The notes under the pieces were generated by a model that had not been told where the DNA came from, searched no databases, and worked only from the letters and a program-made list of their open reading frames with translations. Below are positions 10,863 through 22,800 of a DNA stretch of 64,000 nucleotides, in pieces. The stretch is from Bombyx mori (taxonomy: Eukaryota; Arthropoda; Insecta; Lepidoptera; Bombycidae): NCBI RefSeq assembly GCF_030269925.1, contig NC_085110.1, forward strand, positions 5,890,001 to 5,954,000, written 5' to 3'. The first letter of the stretch is position 1. Each line of letters starts with the position of its first letter. The position numbers and the translations under genes were made by a program.

Positions 10863-13800
10863 TTAAGTCGGAGGGAATAATTGGCAGGACTTGATATTTT
10901 TGCTGTAAACTTCGGTAAAGTTGTTGATATAACTGTTTTCTTTCGTTGATATGTTGTCTATGCAACCTTTTAAATTGTTCGGAAACATTTTTTTGGCCAT
11001 AGGATTCTCTTCAGTAACGCCACCTGAAAACAAAATACTTTATTGCCAAGGTTTTTTTTTAAATAGCGTATAAGTATCGTAAAACTACTGATCCGCCCCG
11101 TATTCATACGCAGTAATCACATATTTATAATACTTTTCTAAACTTCTAATAGGAAACTTAAATAAATGGTTCTACCTTCAAAAGTAGCCCCGTATAATTT
11201 CAACACATAATTAATTGATCCTCTTAGGAGTGAAATATTCAAAAGCACCGATATGTGTACGTGCACATTTATTTCGAACCAGAATCCAATAGTCCTTCAT
11301 AACTATCCTGATCAGAATCCAATAGTCTTTCAAATTAAAGTTACTATCCTGTGTCATTTCTGTAGGTACTCCTGACAATGTATAATATGCAAAATTTCAT
11401 TGGATGCGTTGTCAATATGAGATAGCGTGACAAAGTCTTTCGCAGATGGCATTAGACTGGGTTTAAAAAAATTTTTTCATTTTACTCTTGTCCGTGTATA
11501 GGTACTTAATACAAAAATGATAAACAAAGATATCTTACCAATAAACAATTCTGTATCTTTTTCATGGTTTAAAATCCCTGGCTCTACAAAATACGCTTGC
11601 GTTTCATCAACTGTAACAGTTATATTCTCTCTTCTCATTTTGAGGATTATTGTGTGCCATTCTCCGTCAGCGAGGAAGCCGACGTGCGGAATCGATTTTG
11701 AAAAAAATGTTGGCGAATTTTGTACAATAGCCGAGTCACATGTCCCTAACTGGAGAGAGTAGGTGAGCTTGAGGTAGCCCTTTTCGAGTCCTAAACCGAT
11801 ATAGTCCGAATCCTGTAAAGGTAATGTTTGGAAACATATATTATTTCAAACTTTTTTTAATTTGAATACCACTGATAATGGCTATTTCTGCCGCGTTCCT
11901 ACAATGGGTTTGAAGGGTGATTCTGACAGACTTCGTGTTTTAAAATAGGAATTTGAACTCCTTTGCCTGTTTACATTGAAACAAGTTTTTTTTTTTTCAA
12001 TTTAAATCGAATCATATATATCTAATAGTGAAATGCCACGGAGAATATAAATTTTTAATTTACCGTTACGGCCCAAAGCAGAAGTCCGTCGTATTCGGCC
12101 GTAGTGAAATTCAGTGAGACGTGGTCAGGTCTAGTGTAGCCAGAGAATAGTCTTTGTTCGTTGTCTCGCCGAGTCAGTTGTCGAGACAGGGATATCAGTG
12201 AGGTGCCATCGAACTGCGGTATGGATATGTTGATTTCTATATAAAAAAAGAAAGAAAAGAAAAACGCTCAACGACAAAACATACTAGGAATATTCAATTA
12301 TTTAATAAATCTTTACTACGGCTTTCGCGAGTCGTAGATCTAATATAACTACTTATACGGTTCGATCTTGCGCCATTATATTAATGCCGATGCTTCATAA
12401 AGTAGTTTTAGTTTTAGGACCCTCAAGCACCGGTCACCGTCCTCGTCGATTTCGTCAATTACGACGAAGAGTTCGACGAGCGAACTAACCTATAGACATA
12501 GCCCATTGAGTTTCTCGCCGGATCTTCTCAGTGGGTCGCGATTCCGATCCTCTGGTAGATTCTGCGAAGCATTGTTCTTGCTATGGGTAGTGTTGGTAAA
12601 TTCTCTCAGATTGAACGCGTGAGCTTACCTACCGGTCTACGCGTTGCTAGAATATCCCCTATGTTTTCAGTGAATAGGTAGGGAAAAAAATGACGCATGC
12701 TATGCGTCCCGCGCTTTCGGACGATCAATAAGATTAATTTTTCTTTTTTAAATTAGTGACTATGTATTGAATCTTTTATCTTTTTAAATTATAATTCTAA
12801 TGCATAATAAACATCAACCTTTTTCCATTAAAAGATATAATTTATTCAGGTAATCTAACAAAAATTATAGTCTAGCCGTCGAAACTACATTAAAAAGTGC
12901 TACCTACACATTAATCCTTTTTTTTTTAAGTAATGTAGGATTGGTAAGAATGGAACGTATGAAAAGAGTATGAAACAGAGCGTTAAGATGTGAGTGGGAG
13001 AAAACGGAAAGAAAGGGAAAGGGAATGACAGAGAATAGGAAGATGTCGAAAACGGTTAAAAAATGAGCAAAGCGTAAGTAATAAAAATGTTAATTAATTT
13101 TTAATTATTACTATAACAGAACATTTTGGAACAGTGGAAGTTTTATTTTACACGCTGCGATCTTTATTCTACAGTAATGACAACTTTTTGTTTCTAACGT
13201 CTAGATTTATGCTTAGCATGTTAAATGAAAAGACCAAATTAATCTCTGTAAATGATAAACGATGATACAAGTTGAAGAATGATTATTTTTTAATAAAAAC
13301 GGAAAATTAAGTAAACAGAAAGAAATAGGTAATACGAACAGACAATGTCAAAAATCCAAGAATAAAAAAAACTACATCAGCTATCAAAATAGCAAAGAGG
13401 TCCGCAACAGCATGTATTTTTAGCGAATGTATTTGGATTTTATTTCCCTGAAGTCTCTGTTTCGCCAGTCTGGCTCTTAACGGCTACCTTAGAGCCGAAG
13501 GTTTGGTAAGGAGATGTCGGACTCACTGTGGTGGCAGGCGGCGTGCACGCAGTCGGAGCGCGGCGCCGCGTGACGTCGGCAGCGCGCACCCCCGCGCTCC
13601 ACCACGCACCCCCCCGGACACGCCTCGGCGCCGCACGCGGTGCCGTCGCAGTCCAACACGTTCTGAGCAGCTGTGTTATGAGGGTAGTTCATAGACATTT
13701 TTGGATTTAAATACAAAAACGTATTCCCGTTTCCCTCAAACGATAATGGATATTAGAGGCAAATAAATTTATTAGATTTTATATTGAATTAAAGTTTTTA

Positions 13801-16800
13801 TATATTACTGGTGGTAGGATCTCTTGTGAGTCCGCACGGGTAGGTACCATCACCCCGCCTATTTCTGCCATGAAGCAGTAATGCGTTTCGGTTTGAAGGG
13901 TGCCGTAGCCGTTGTAACTATACTGAGACCTTATAATAATAATAATAATAAATAATAAAAATCATTTATTGCCTTTCACATCACAGAAAATAAAATGAAA
14001 TACAAATAAAGAAAAGAAAATAAAAAGAGAAAAAGGCAAAAGGAGGTGGCTCAGCTATTGCTGTTCGAGGTTGATAAATCGAACAGCGCTGATTTTCAGT
14101 CACCCCCGTTTCCCCTTGGTTCTTAGCGGGAATGAAGGATAATTACGTGTGTACATACTTAGAAAATGGTATAAATTAGTAAATCTAGTAAATTATAAAA
14201 ATTTAAGAAAAAAAAACAAAACAAAAATCAAATTAAATTGTGAACCCGAATACATACATATATAACATAATAAGCACACAGTAACAACACCCCGTAGGCA
14301 GCCCACAACGAAACAACAAATAAAATAAAATAAAGCACGATAATACTATTACTAATACTGGCAAGCAGCACAACATTTACACTTGTACATTAAAAATAAA
14401 TTAAAAATAACTTTAATAAAAGGAAGTTTTCACAAGCAAGGATAAACTAGTTCCTATAAATACTATAAATTAAATTAGTTTTTGTGAATCCAATAGAAAT
14501 GATTTTAAACGATTAGAACTTATATCTCAAGGTGGGTGGCGCATTTACGTTGTAGATGTAATATGGGCTCCAGTAACCATTTAACACCAGGTGGGCTATG
14601 AGCTCGTCCACCCACCTGAGCAATACAAAATAAAAAATATATTTGTTACTCGCGGCTTTTTCCCGCGTGGTCAAGAAAAGTTAATTTTTTTTTTCTAAAT
14701 ACAACAAAACAGTTTCACGTGAGAATCAGATTTTTTTTCGGGATAAACCCGTGTCACTCTCTTGACCCATCACTTAAGTCATTGCAATCCGTTGCTTTAA
14801 CGTGAAAGAAAGATAAACAAAGACATCAACAAACAAACACAGTTTCACATTTAGAATGTTCTGATAATTTCCAAACAAATGTCACGAGTAAAAAAAAAAA
14901 TTTTTTTATTTTTGGTGTGAGCATTCCTGCCGAACTCTTTTCTAGATTTGATACAAATACTATACAACTACTTTTAAAATATATTCTTCAAAATTTAGGG
15001 CTTTAGTTCATAACTATTTCATAGAAAGCGTAGTTTTTAGAAAAGAAAGATTTGAAGGTTTAGTATTACAAAGAAAGGTTAGTATTACTTACACTCTAGC
15101 TCGATACGAAGCAATCGTTGTTAACAAAATTAAAATAGACTTACCTCTAATATTATGCTGTTCTAAGTGTAACAAAACGTTGTTGACGTGAAAATTTCTT
15201 ATACAACCAGTAAACGCCTCGAGTGGACCGGACATGGTTTCGAATGGTAATGTAGACAGATCCCTAGCTCCTCCTGGAAATATTTAAACGGTATTTGTAT
15301 GGGTCGTTCCATTCAAAAGTTTAGTTCTGACAGAAACGATCCTATCTCTAAACGACTGATTTGCTGAAAAAAATGCCGAAAATCATATTTTGAAAATTTT
15401 GTATCAAACTTTACCTCTTTGAATCTTACTTCGAGTATAAGTGGTAGGACGTGAGACGAGTGTGGAGAGGTGATGCACGTGTTGTTTCTGCCGTGAAGCA
15501 TTAATTAGCTCTAGTTTGAGGGGTGGGGTAGCCGTTACACTGTCAAAATGAGTCTTAGAACTTATGTCTCAGGGAGGGTGGCGGCATTCACTTTGTTGAT
15601 GTCTATGGGCTCTGGTAACCGGTATGTAAGCCGTGAGCTCGTAGCTAACTACTCTGTACGTTTTAACATATTGTCTCTGACAAAATTTTACGAGGAAAAC
15701 ATTCACGCTTCTTTACTTAATCGTTTAACGAAAATACAAAAAACAAGCATCTATTATCATCTAAACAAATAACTATACAATTATAAAAAAAGTCTCGTAA
15801 GTAATAAAACGGGATTTCCTTGTATCATAAGATACAAATATTGGCGCCCATCGTGGGGCACGAACTCACGCACCTGAGATTAAGAGTCTCATGGTCTACC
15901 GACGGACCGTCCCCCGTCAAAGCAATAAACAAAATCTACATGTTTCAACATCAGTGTTTCCCAACTATTTTTGTATCATGCACTGTAATAAAAAAATTGA
16001 TTTGTTCACTTAAGAAACATAAATGATAAGTTTTAGGAAGTATTCACTATGAAATTGTTATCAGAACCCAGTAATAATATTTCAAAACAAATAATAAAAA
16101 ACTGAAATTAAAATTCAATATAATTTTTATACAGATTTTCTATACAAATTTAGTGCAATTGTCCCCCTTAATTATCAAATTGCGCCTTGCGGGGCGTGGG
16201 CCCCACGTTGGGAAACACCGCTCTACATTATTCTATGTCTTGAGATAAATTTCTATCGCGTTACAAAAAACCAACCTAATAATATGGTGGCGTTGGCCAT
16301 CGTGTGGGGGTAGGCGTGAGCCAACATCGCCTCGGTACTGAGAGTTCCGTCCACCCACACGTACAGGCGGCTGCCGTACCGGCCGGCCTTCACGCTGTGC
16401 CACTGGGACATGGTCAGGACCGCGCCGCTACGGACCAGCGAGGTTAGGCCCGACACGCGATCTGATGGTGTAACTCATTGTTAGCCGATTCCGGATCAAC
16501 AATACGTAGGTATATGGTCCTCGCAAAAACGCAGATTAAACATGATAGACCTAATTAAATAATGTGTTATTTATTTTACTGTATATTAAGAATCATTGAA
16601 AGAAAGTGTGTTATTCCAAGACACGTAATCTCAGCCCATTCGAGCCGCGGCTACTGTTCCTAATCAATTATTCGTTGGATCCCTATATCGCTCCTAAGCA
16701 TTGGCTTTACATGTAGTGGAAGCTCATTGTGAGCATAAATGAGTTGGATCGTTGTATGTGTAGTCTGTATTTTTGTTGTTTACTTAATGCATCCGTAAAG

Positions 16801-19800
16801 GAATCATTAATGTCGAGTTTTTAAACTCATCTTTCAAACGTAGCATACGTTGTAAAGTACAGTTGCCTGCAAAAGTGGATGGATAGTACAAACTATAACT
16901 AACGCCATCTGTTATTAATAGGCTAGTACTAAACAGTGGTACTATTACTGTATTGGAGACTAATGTAATATGGTATTGCTCACAAATGACATAACTGTCG
17001 ACATGTCATGAATGCGATGTTTACTATTATTATTTGTGATATTTATTTTAGATATCATGTTTCCTGTTAGTAGGTGTAAATTACTTAAAGATTACTGTTA
17101 TTTTTATTAATCAATGCCATCTAGTTTTATTTTCAGTAACTTGGATTCAAGTGTTTGCTGAATTTTGGAACTTAAGGTTTCCATGCAATTCTTTTGTTAG
17201 TGAGACCTTGAGGCGACGGAAAGCGTCTCCCTAATTGAAAAAAAGAAAAAAAAAACTCACCAGTCCAACGGTACTCCAGCAGTCCCCCTTGTAAAGACAA
17301 GGCCGTAAAGAAATGCGGTGTATTCGCAAATACCACCAGGCCTCGTTCTCGGTTCGGTTTGATTTCCACCTCCAGCGACACGCTGACACTCGTCAATGCA
17401 CGAGGATACAGTTTGACGTACGACCTCACACCCGTGAATAGGACGTCTGTCGGGTATAAATCTGTAATGAAGAAAATTATTTGCACTAAGTAGGTAGTTC
17501 AAAACAGAACTGGGCGTATTGATAAGAAAGAGGTAGTGTGTGAGAGAGACAGTAAATGAAGTGAAACTTCTTTTTCGATGTGTAGTGTTGTGATTTTTTT
17601 CATTTTTCATCCTTCACATTGCTCTTGTAATAGGGAATGCTGTGTATAAGAGATGCGACATCTTCAACGTTTATATTATATATTTTTGTGTTGTCCAGCT
17701 GGAGCACTGGGTATGAATACTCCAGAGGGTCCCACAAACAAGTTCGAAAAGGAATGGTAGCGAGCGAGGTGCGGACGTATTCTCGTGTGTATGCTTCGGT
17801 GGTTGCGGGTGAACTGTCGGCGCCAGTAAAGGCGCACGCGCGGCTTGCCAAAAGGAAAGCCGTTCGGTCGCTACTCTTTGAGTCGCGCCGGGAGCCGACA
17901 ACGAGAGTCCCTGATTGGTCGCGGCGCGCGATCAGACGCGGCTGCCGATGCGGCAGGCGTTAGGGTTGCTATATACTCCCCCTCTAGTCCTGGAGAACGC
18001 CCTCGCTCCTGGACTAGGACATCAACAGCCTTAGATGGGCGTCCACGTTTCCTCTTAGGAATCACAGGTTTGGGTAAGGAGTCTTTATTACCGTGGTAAC
18101 AGGTAAGGTCTTGAGTATGGTATTTCCCTAATATAACATCAGGCGGTTTCTTCGAAGGATTCAAACAGTAAGGAGGTACTGAAATTGGTGCATGCTCACC
18201 TGTTTCGATGCGATGCTCAGCAAACGGTGTTGGACCTCCCCCTGCTCTGAAGATGTGTGCGTGCCTGTCCAGTACGTCAGCGAGCGCTTGCCGCTCAGCT
18301 GGCGTAAGGTGAGTACCTTCGTCATCCCTAAGGATGTCTGTAGCGGCGCAGGAAACTTTGCGCGACTTAGGTTCGAAACACAGATTATACTTTACCATCG
18401 CATCATCACTGAAGAACCAAACCTCTTCTTTGAAGTCGATTACTACTCCAGCTGCGGTAATAAAATCTATTCCTAATAACGTTTCATTATTGGTGGATTC
18501 AGGAAATATGAGGAATGGAGTGGAAATAATTGTCGTCTCTAGGCGTACATCGAGTGTGGTGGTAAAAACGTCCATAATGCGCACCACACCGTCGGCAAGT
18601 CTGACTCGTTGAGAGGAAACGCGGAGAGGATGGTTGTTCTGCTGGAGGAGAGCATATAGCGTATGACCCGCGATGCAGTGTTTTGCAGCTGTGTCTATTA
18701 AAGCGGTGCCGTCAAAACCCAGTATATTTATGTTGAAAATCGGCCGTACGTCACGACCAATAGGGGGTCCCGTAAGATCATCATCTCCGCCGCAACCATA
18801 AAAACAATCAAATCCCATTACATCACGCTTATTCCCATATTTCGGAAAATTCGGGTTTATCCCGTTTTTATCACAATAATTTTCAACTAATGGTGTACAA
18901 ATATTACTGTCGCCCGGACATCTTTGATGAACAAAATTTGAATCCTCTGCGACCGCGCAGGTTACTGTTTGACATTGCCAGTTTGCATTGGCATTGCAGC
19001 AAGGATGTCCGTCGACACTAGGAAACATATCCAAATTATCATTTTTACGTCCGGCAACCAAAGAGTTAACATTTTCAGTTGTGGCGGCTGAAGGGTTAAC
19101 ATGAGTAATGTTTTCGCTCGGACTATTATTATTTATGCGATCGTCGCTCGATCGATTACATGTTATGCATTTCGTGTTGCATGCAGTGATATTGTGGTTC
19201 TTTTCTCGAGAAGAACCTTGGCGATCAATACGAGCTCGATCGGCATTATCACTGTTATCAGTAACCTTAAACCGCGAACGATTTGAATTATGGGCAGCAA
19301 AATTATAATTTTGTGGAATTCGCCGCTGTTTATACTGTGTGTAGGTATCAGTGCATGCATCACTATTTGGCAAAATAGGTATACAAGTTTCATGCACTAA
19401 ATTAGAACTATGAATACGGTCTTTTACTGATTTGTCGTTTTCAAATTTAAAACACTCTTTTGAATCGACACAATAAAATGACTGATCACTTTTAACTTCA
19501 CTTTCACTAGATTTGGAGTGAGTTTTATTTTTAAATAAGTTAGTATGAGATTGATCACCTTGTTTTGAATCTAACTTACGACACTGGTTCTTCTCGTGAC
19601 CGAAGAAATGGCAATACGAACATTTCGGGCGTCGCTTCCTTTCGACGGAGTCAAATACACGCGGCGGCTGCGTCGCGGGCTCGTGGCCGGGGGCGGCGCC
19701 GCTCGGAGCGCACGCGGCCGTGCGCGCTGCGGTTGCTGGCGGAGGGCGGGTGCGTCCGGTGCCGGTCGTCGACTCGTATGGTTTTCTTGCTAATTCTCCC

Positions 19801-22800
19801 GTCGGTCTTGAGGCATCGTGCTCGTAGCGAAGTTCGTCCGTCGCGTCTTCAATTTGGCGCGCTCTTTGCAGGAGCACGTCGAATGAACTTACTTCGTCGC
19901 GGCGAAGTCTCTCCCGTACGCGGCGGCTGAGGAGTCCGTAGATCATGTCCAGCTGGACTTTCTCGCTCAGGTCGCCGGCAGGTAGCTTCGCGAGAAGAGC
20001 GCGCGTCGCAGCGATGAATCGGTCCGTTCTTTCGTCGTTTTGTTGACCTCGTTTGAATAGTTGAGCGTATATACGGTGTGGAGGTCTGCGATCACCGAAA
20101 GCGTCTCGTAGGGCTGATACGGCATCGCACCACGAAGATATGGAGGACTTCACACCCAGCCACCAGACGGCGGCGTCGCCGCACAACAGCATCGACAATC
20201 CCCGGACGGCGTTCTCATCCGAGATGTCGGAGCAATCGCGATAGGCCTCGGCCGCATCCAGGAAGGCATCAAGCGACTCACCTGCAGTCCCACTAAAGCG
20301 CGCGGTACATCGGGCGAAGTTCGCGTGTGCATGTGATGCGGGCACTGGTGTTGATGTGTTGTGCCGTATCGTTTCAAATAATGATTTCAAAACCTCTGTT
20401 TGGCTCCGCTGTAGTGCCTCTACTATTGTTGACACGTGCTCGCTGGAGAAGGTGGCTTCGGCGGGGGCCACGTGGCTGTCGCCGGATCCGTTGTGGTGAT
20501 TGGAGCGCGAGGCGTCACCGGCGCCGATTTCGCAGGCGGGAGACGCGCTCGTAGATGCTTCTCGAAAAGGCTCGTAGATTGTGCGCGAGGCGTCGCCGGC
20601 GCCATTTTCTTGGGCGGCGGACGCGCTCGGGGAGACCGATCGCGGGACGCGGACAGACGACGGGTCCGTTGCATCTTCATCCCTGCGATTTCGGCTAGCA
20701 CGGTTATCACTTCGAGTGTTCACCATGATCATGAGTTCACAATTTTATTTGCAAAACCGGTACGATTCGTCGACTCACCGCTAGATTTTCCTTACCACGT
20801 TGAGGCGCCAGTTTTGTGTTGTCCAGCTGGAGCACTGGGTATGAATACTCCAGAGGGTCCCACAAACAAGTTCGAAAAGGAATGGTAGCGAGCGAGGTGC
20901 GGACGTATTCTCGTGTGTATGCTTCGGTGGTTGCGGGTGAACTGTCGGCGCCAGTAAAGGCGCACGCGCGGCTTGCCAAAAGGAAAGCCGTTCGGTCGCT
21001 ACTCTTTGATTCGCGCCGGGAGCCGACAACGAGAGTCCCTGATTGGTCGCGGCGCGCGATCAGACGCGGCTGCCGATGCGGCAGGCGTTAGGGTTGCTAT
21101 AATATATTTTAAATTATAAATAGAAAAATAAAATTAAAGTATTGTTTATTCGCATTAAAATAAAGTTTAGCGCAGTAAAACTATAGCACAAACTGAGTTG
21201 CTCTATAAAGAGAAACAACATTTAAAGCTATTGCTTCACTAGTTTTATGTTTTTTATATTTCAATATTAAAAAGACCATTTATGTCACCTGCATAACATA
21301 TTATAACCTCTTTTAAGATTTATGTCATAAATCATATAGAGGTTACATATCTAAATATGTTTTAAAATACTTCATTAAAATATTGGATGCTACTCGTTGC
21401 TAACGCTCGCGCTGGCCTGTAACAGATATACTACGCGCATTCGTTCGAGTGACACGCATTCACTCTCGCTCTGTCTCTTTCTAGTATGGGAGCGTTAAAC
21501 GTTTAACGCAACTTTGTACGAAGTTTTATAAGCATTAGAAGTTTCACTTCAAAAACTCGCACTAAGCACATTGGTCGTTAAATACCTTGATCGCAGTTAA
21601 CTCCAGCTTTTCCGTAAGGGCAGTCGCAGTGAGCGCGGTCGTCAGCCGTCACGACACACCGCCCCCGACACTTGGTGACGAGACGGTCGCAAGGGTTGCG
21701 GGCACTAGAGCAAGTAGCACCGTACGAGCCTTCGTTGCAGATACATCTGTTTCAATTAGGAAGATATTTGAAATGGTCAATATTAAAACCGTTACAAACG
21801 TTTAATAATCAGTACGTGGTAAAGATAGGAAAATATCTAGATAAGATTTACAGATTGGCGAAGTTTTCCGTTAAACGAAGACATGGTTAAAATTATTTTG
21901 CCGGTGTTTTCTGGCGTTCATGAACATAGGCTATGACAATTCAATGTCTTGTGTGTATTACGTCTTTGTGGTTATAAACTGATATAAAGACTAAACTCCA
22001 TTGTCCAAAATTGTCCATAACTTTACAACTTTAAATATCGAATATGTTATTAAATCTTCTTCTAAGCAACTTTTTTAAATTAATGAATAAAATCCTCCCT
22101 TATTACCCATAGGTTGCAGGCGAATGTATGCAGACCCCCCTAGGAGAGTTACAGGACTTGGCGGTACACTGCGCGACCCCACACTGTCCCACGCCGCGGC
22201 CCCCCGCCACCCCACCGCCCGCCGCCTGGCCCCCCACGTCCCAAATACAGCCCCGCCAGCCGTTGTGCAACGGTAAGTCGTGCGGGAGGTCTCTGAAGCC
22301 TTCAGACGGATGGCCCCCTGAACGAAAAGCTAGTCGTTTAGATACCAACATATAACTGGTGTTAAATCATGGAATGTTTGAATTAACATTTGTCGTGAAT
22401 CTACCACGACAAATATTAGTCACAGCTAAAGTTTTAGGAAGCGATTTCAGTGAATTATTATAATCTTCATTTTAGTCAGTACTGTTCACGAGACTGTCTA
22501 AAGCTGATTGAGATATTTTTCCTAGTCGTGATGTTACTCGTAGGTAATATCTTTGAGCACCTGATCGGTACAGTTGATCTGTGTGCGAGTTTTTTAACGT
22601 TCTCGATAGCGTAAAAGTTAACTCAAATTTGTATTTTTAAGTGTAACTTTTTTTGCATGTAATCTGTAGTAACGTACCGATATAAAGATACGGCAGCAGA
22701 GTCATCTTGTCGTGCGAGGCGGGCGCGTTCCCGGTGGCGTTGAGTCTGGCGTCCACGGAGAGTCCGGCGGCGCGGCCCCGGCGCCACGCCCGCACCGCGT

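Larger units (their letters stand above)
17684..21101 (-). mobile_element. Young gypsy-type LTR retrotransposon with deleted pol
   Basis: Direct repeats of 290 bp (17684-17973, 20812-21101) differ by one base that I could find. On the minus strand a primer-binding-like TGGCGCCTCAACGTGG (20795-20810) follows the 5' LTR. It resembles the complement of a tRNA-Lys 3' end with one extra base. A purine tract AGAGGGGGAG precedes the 3' LTR. AT-rich flanks (atatat-like) are compatible with a short target duplication. It lies in eys intron 14 on the same strand as eys. Confidence 0.9.

Noticed and set aside
15842..15918. Functional tRNA-Lys gene
   Set aside because: The 5' acceptor strand does not pair with the 3' strand, and CCA is encoded, which animal tRNA genes lack.
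19565..20888. Plus-strand ORFs rich in Arg/Ala
   Set aside because: They are opposite-strand shadows of the GC-rich gag region of the gypsy element.
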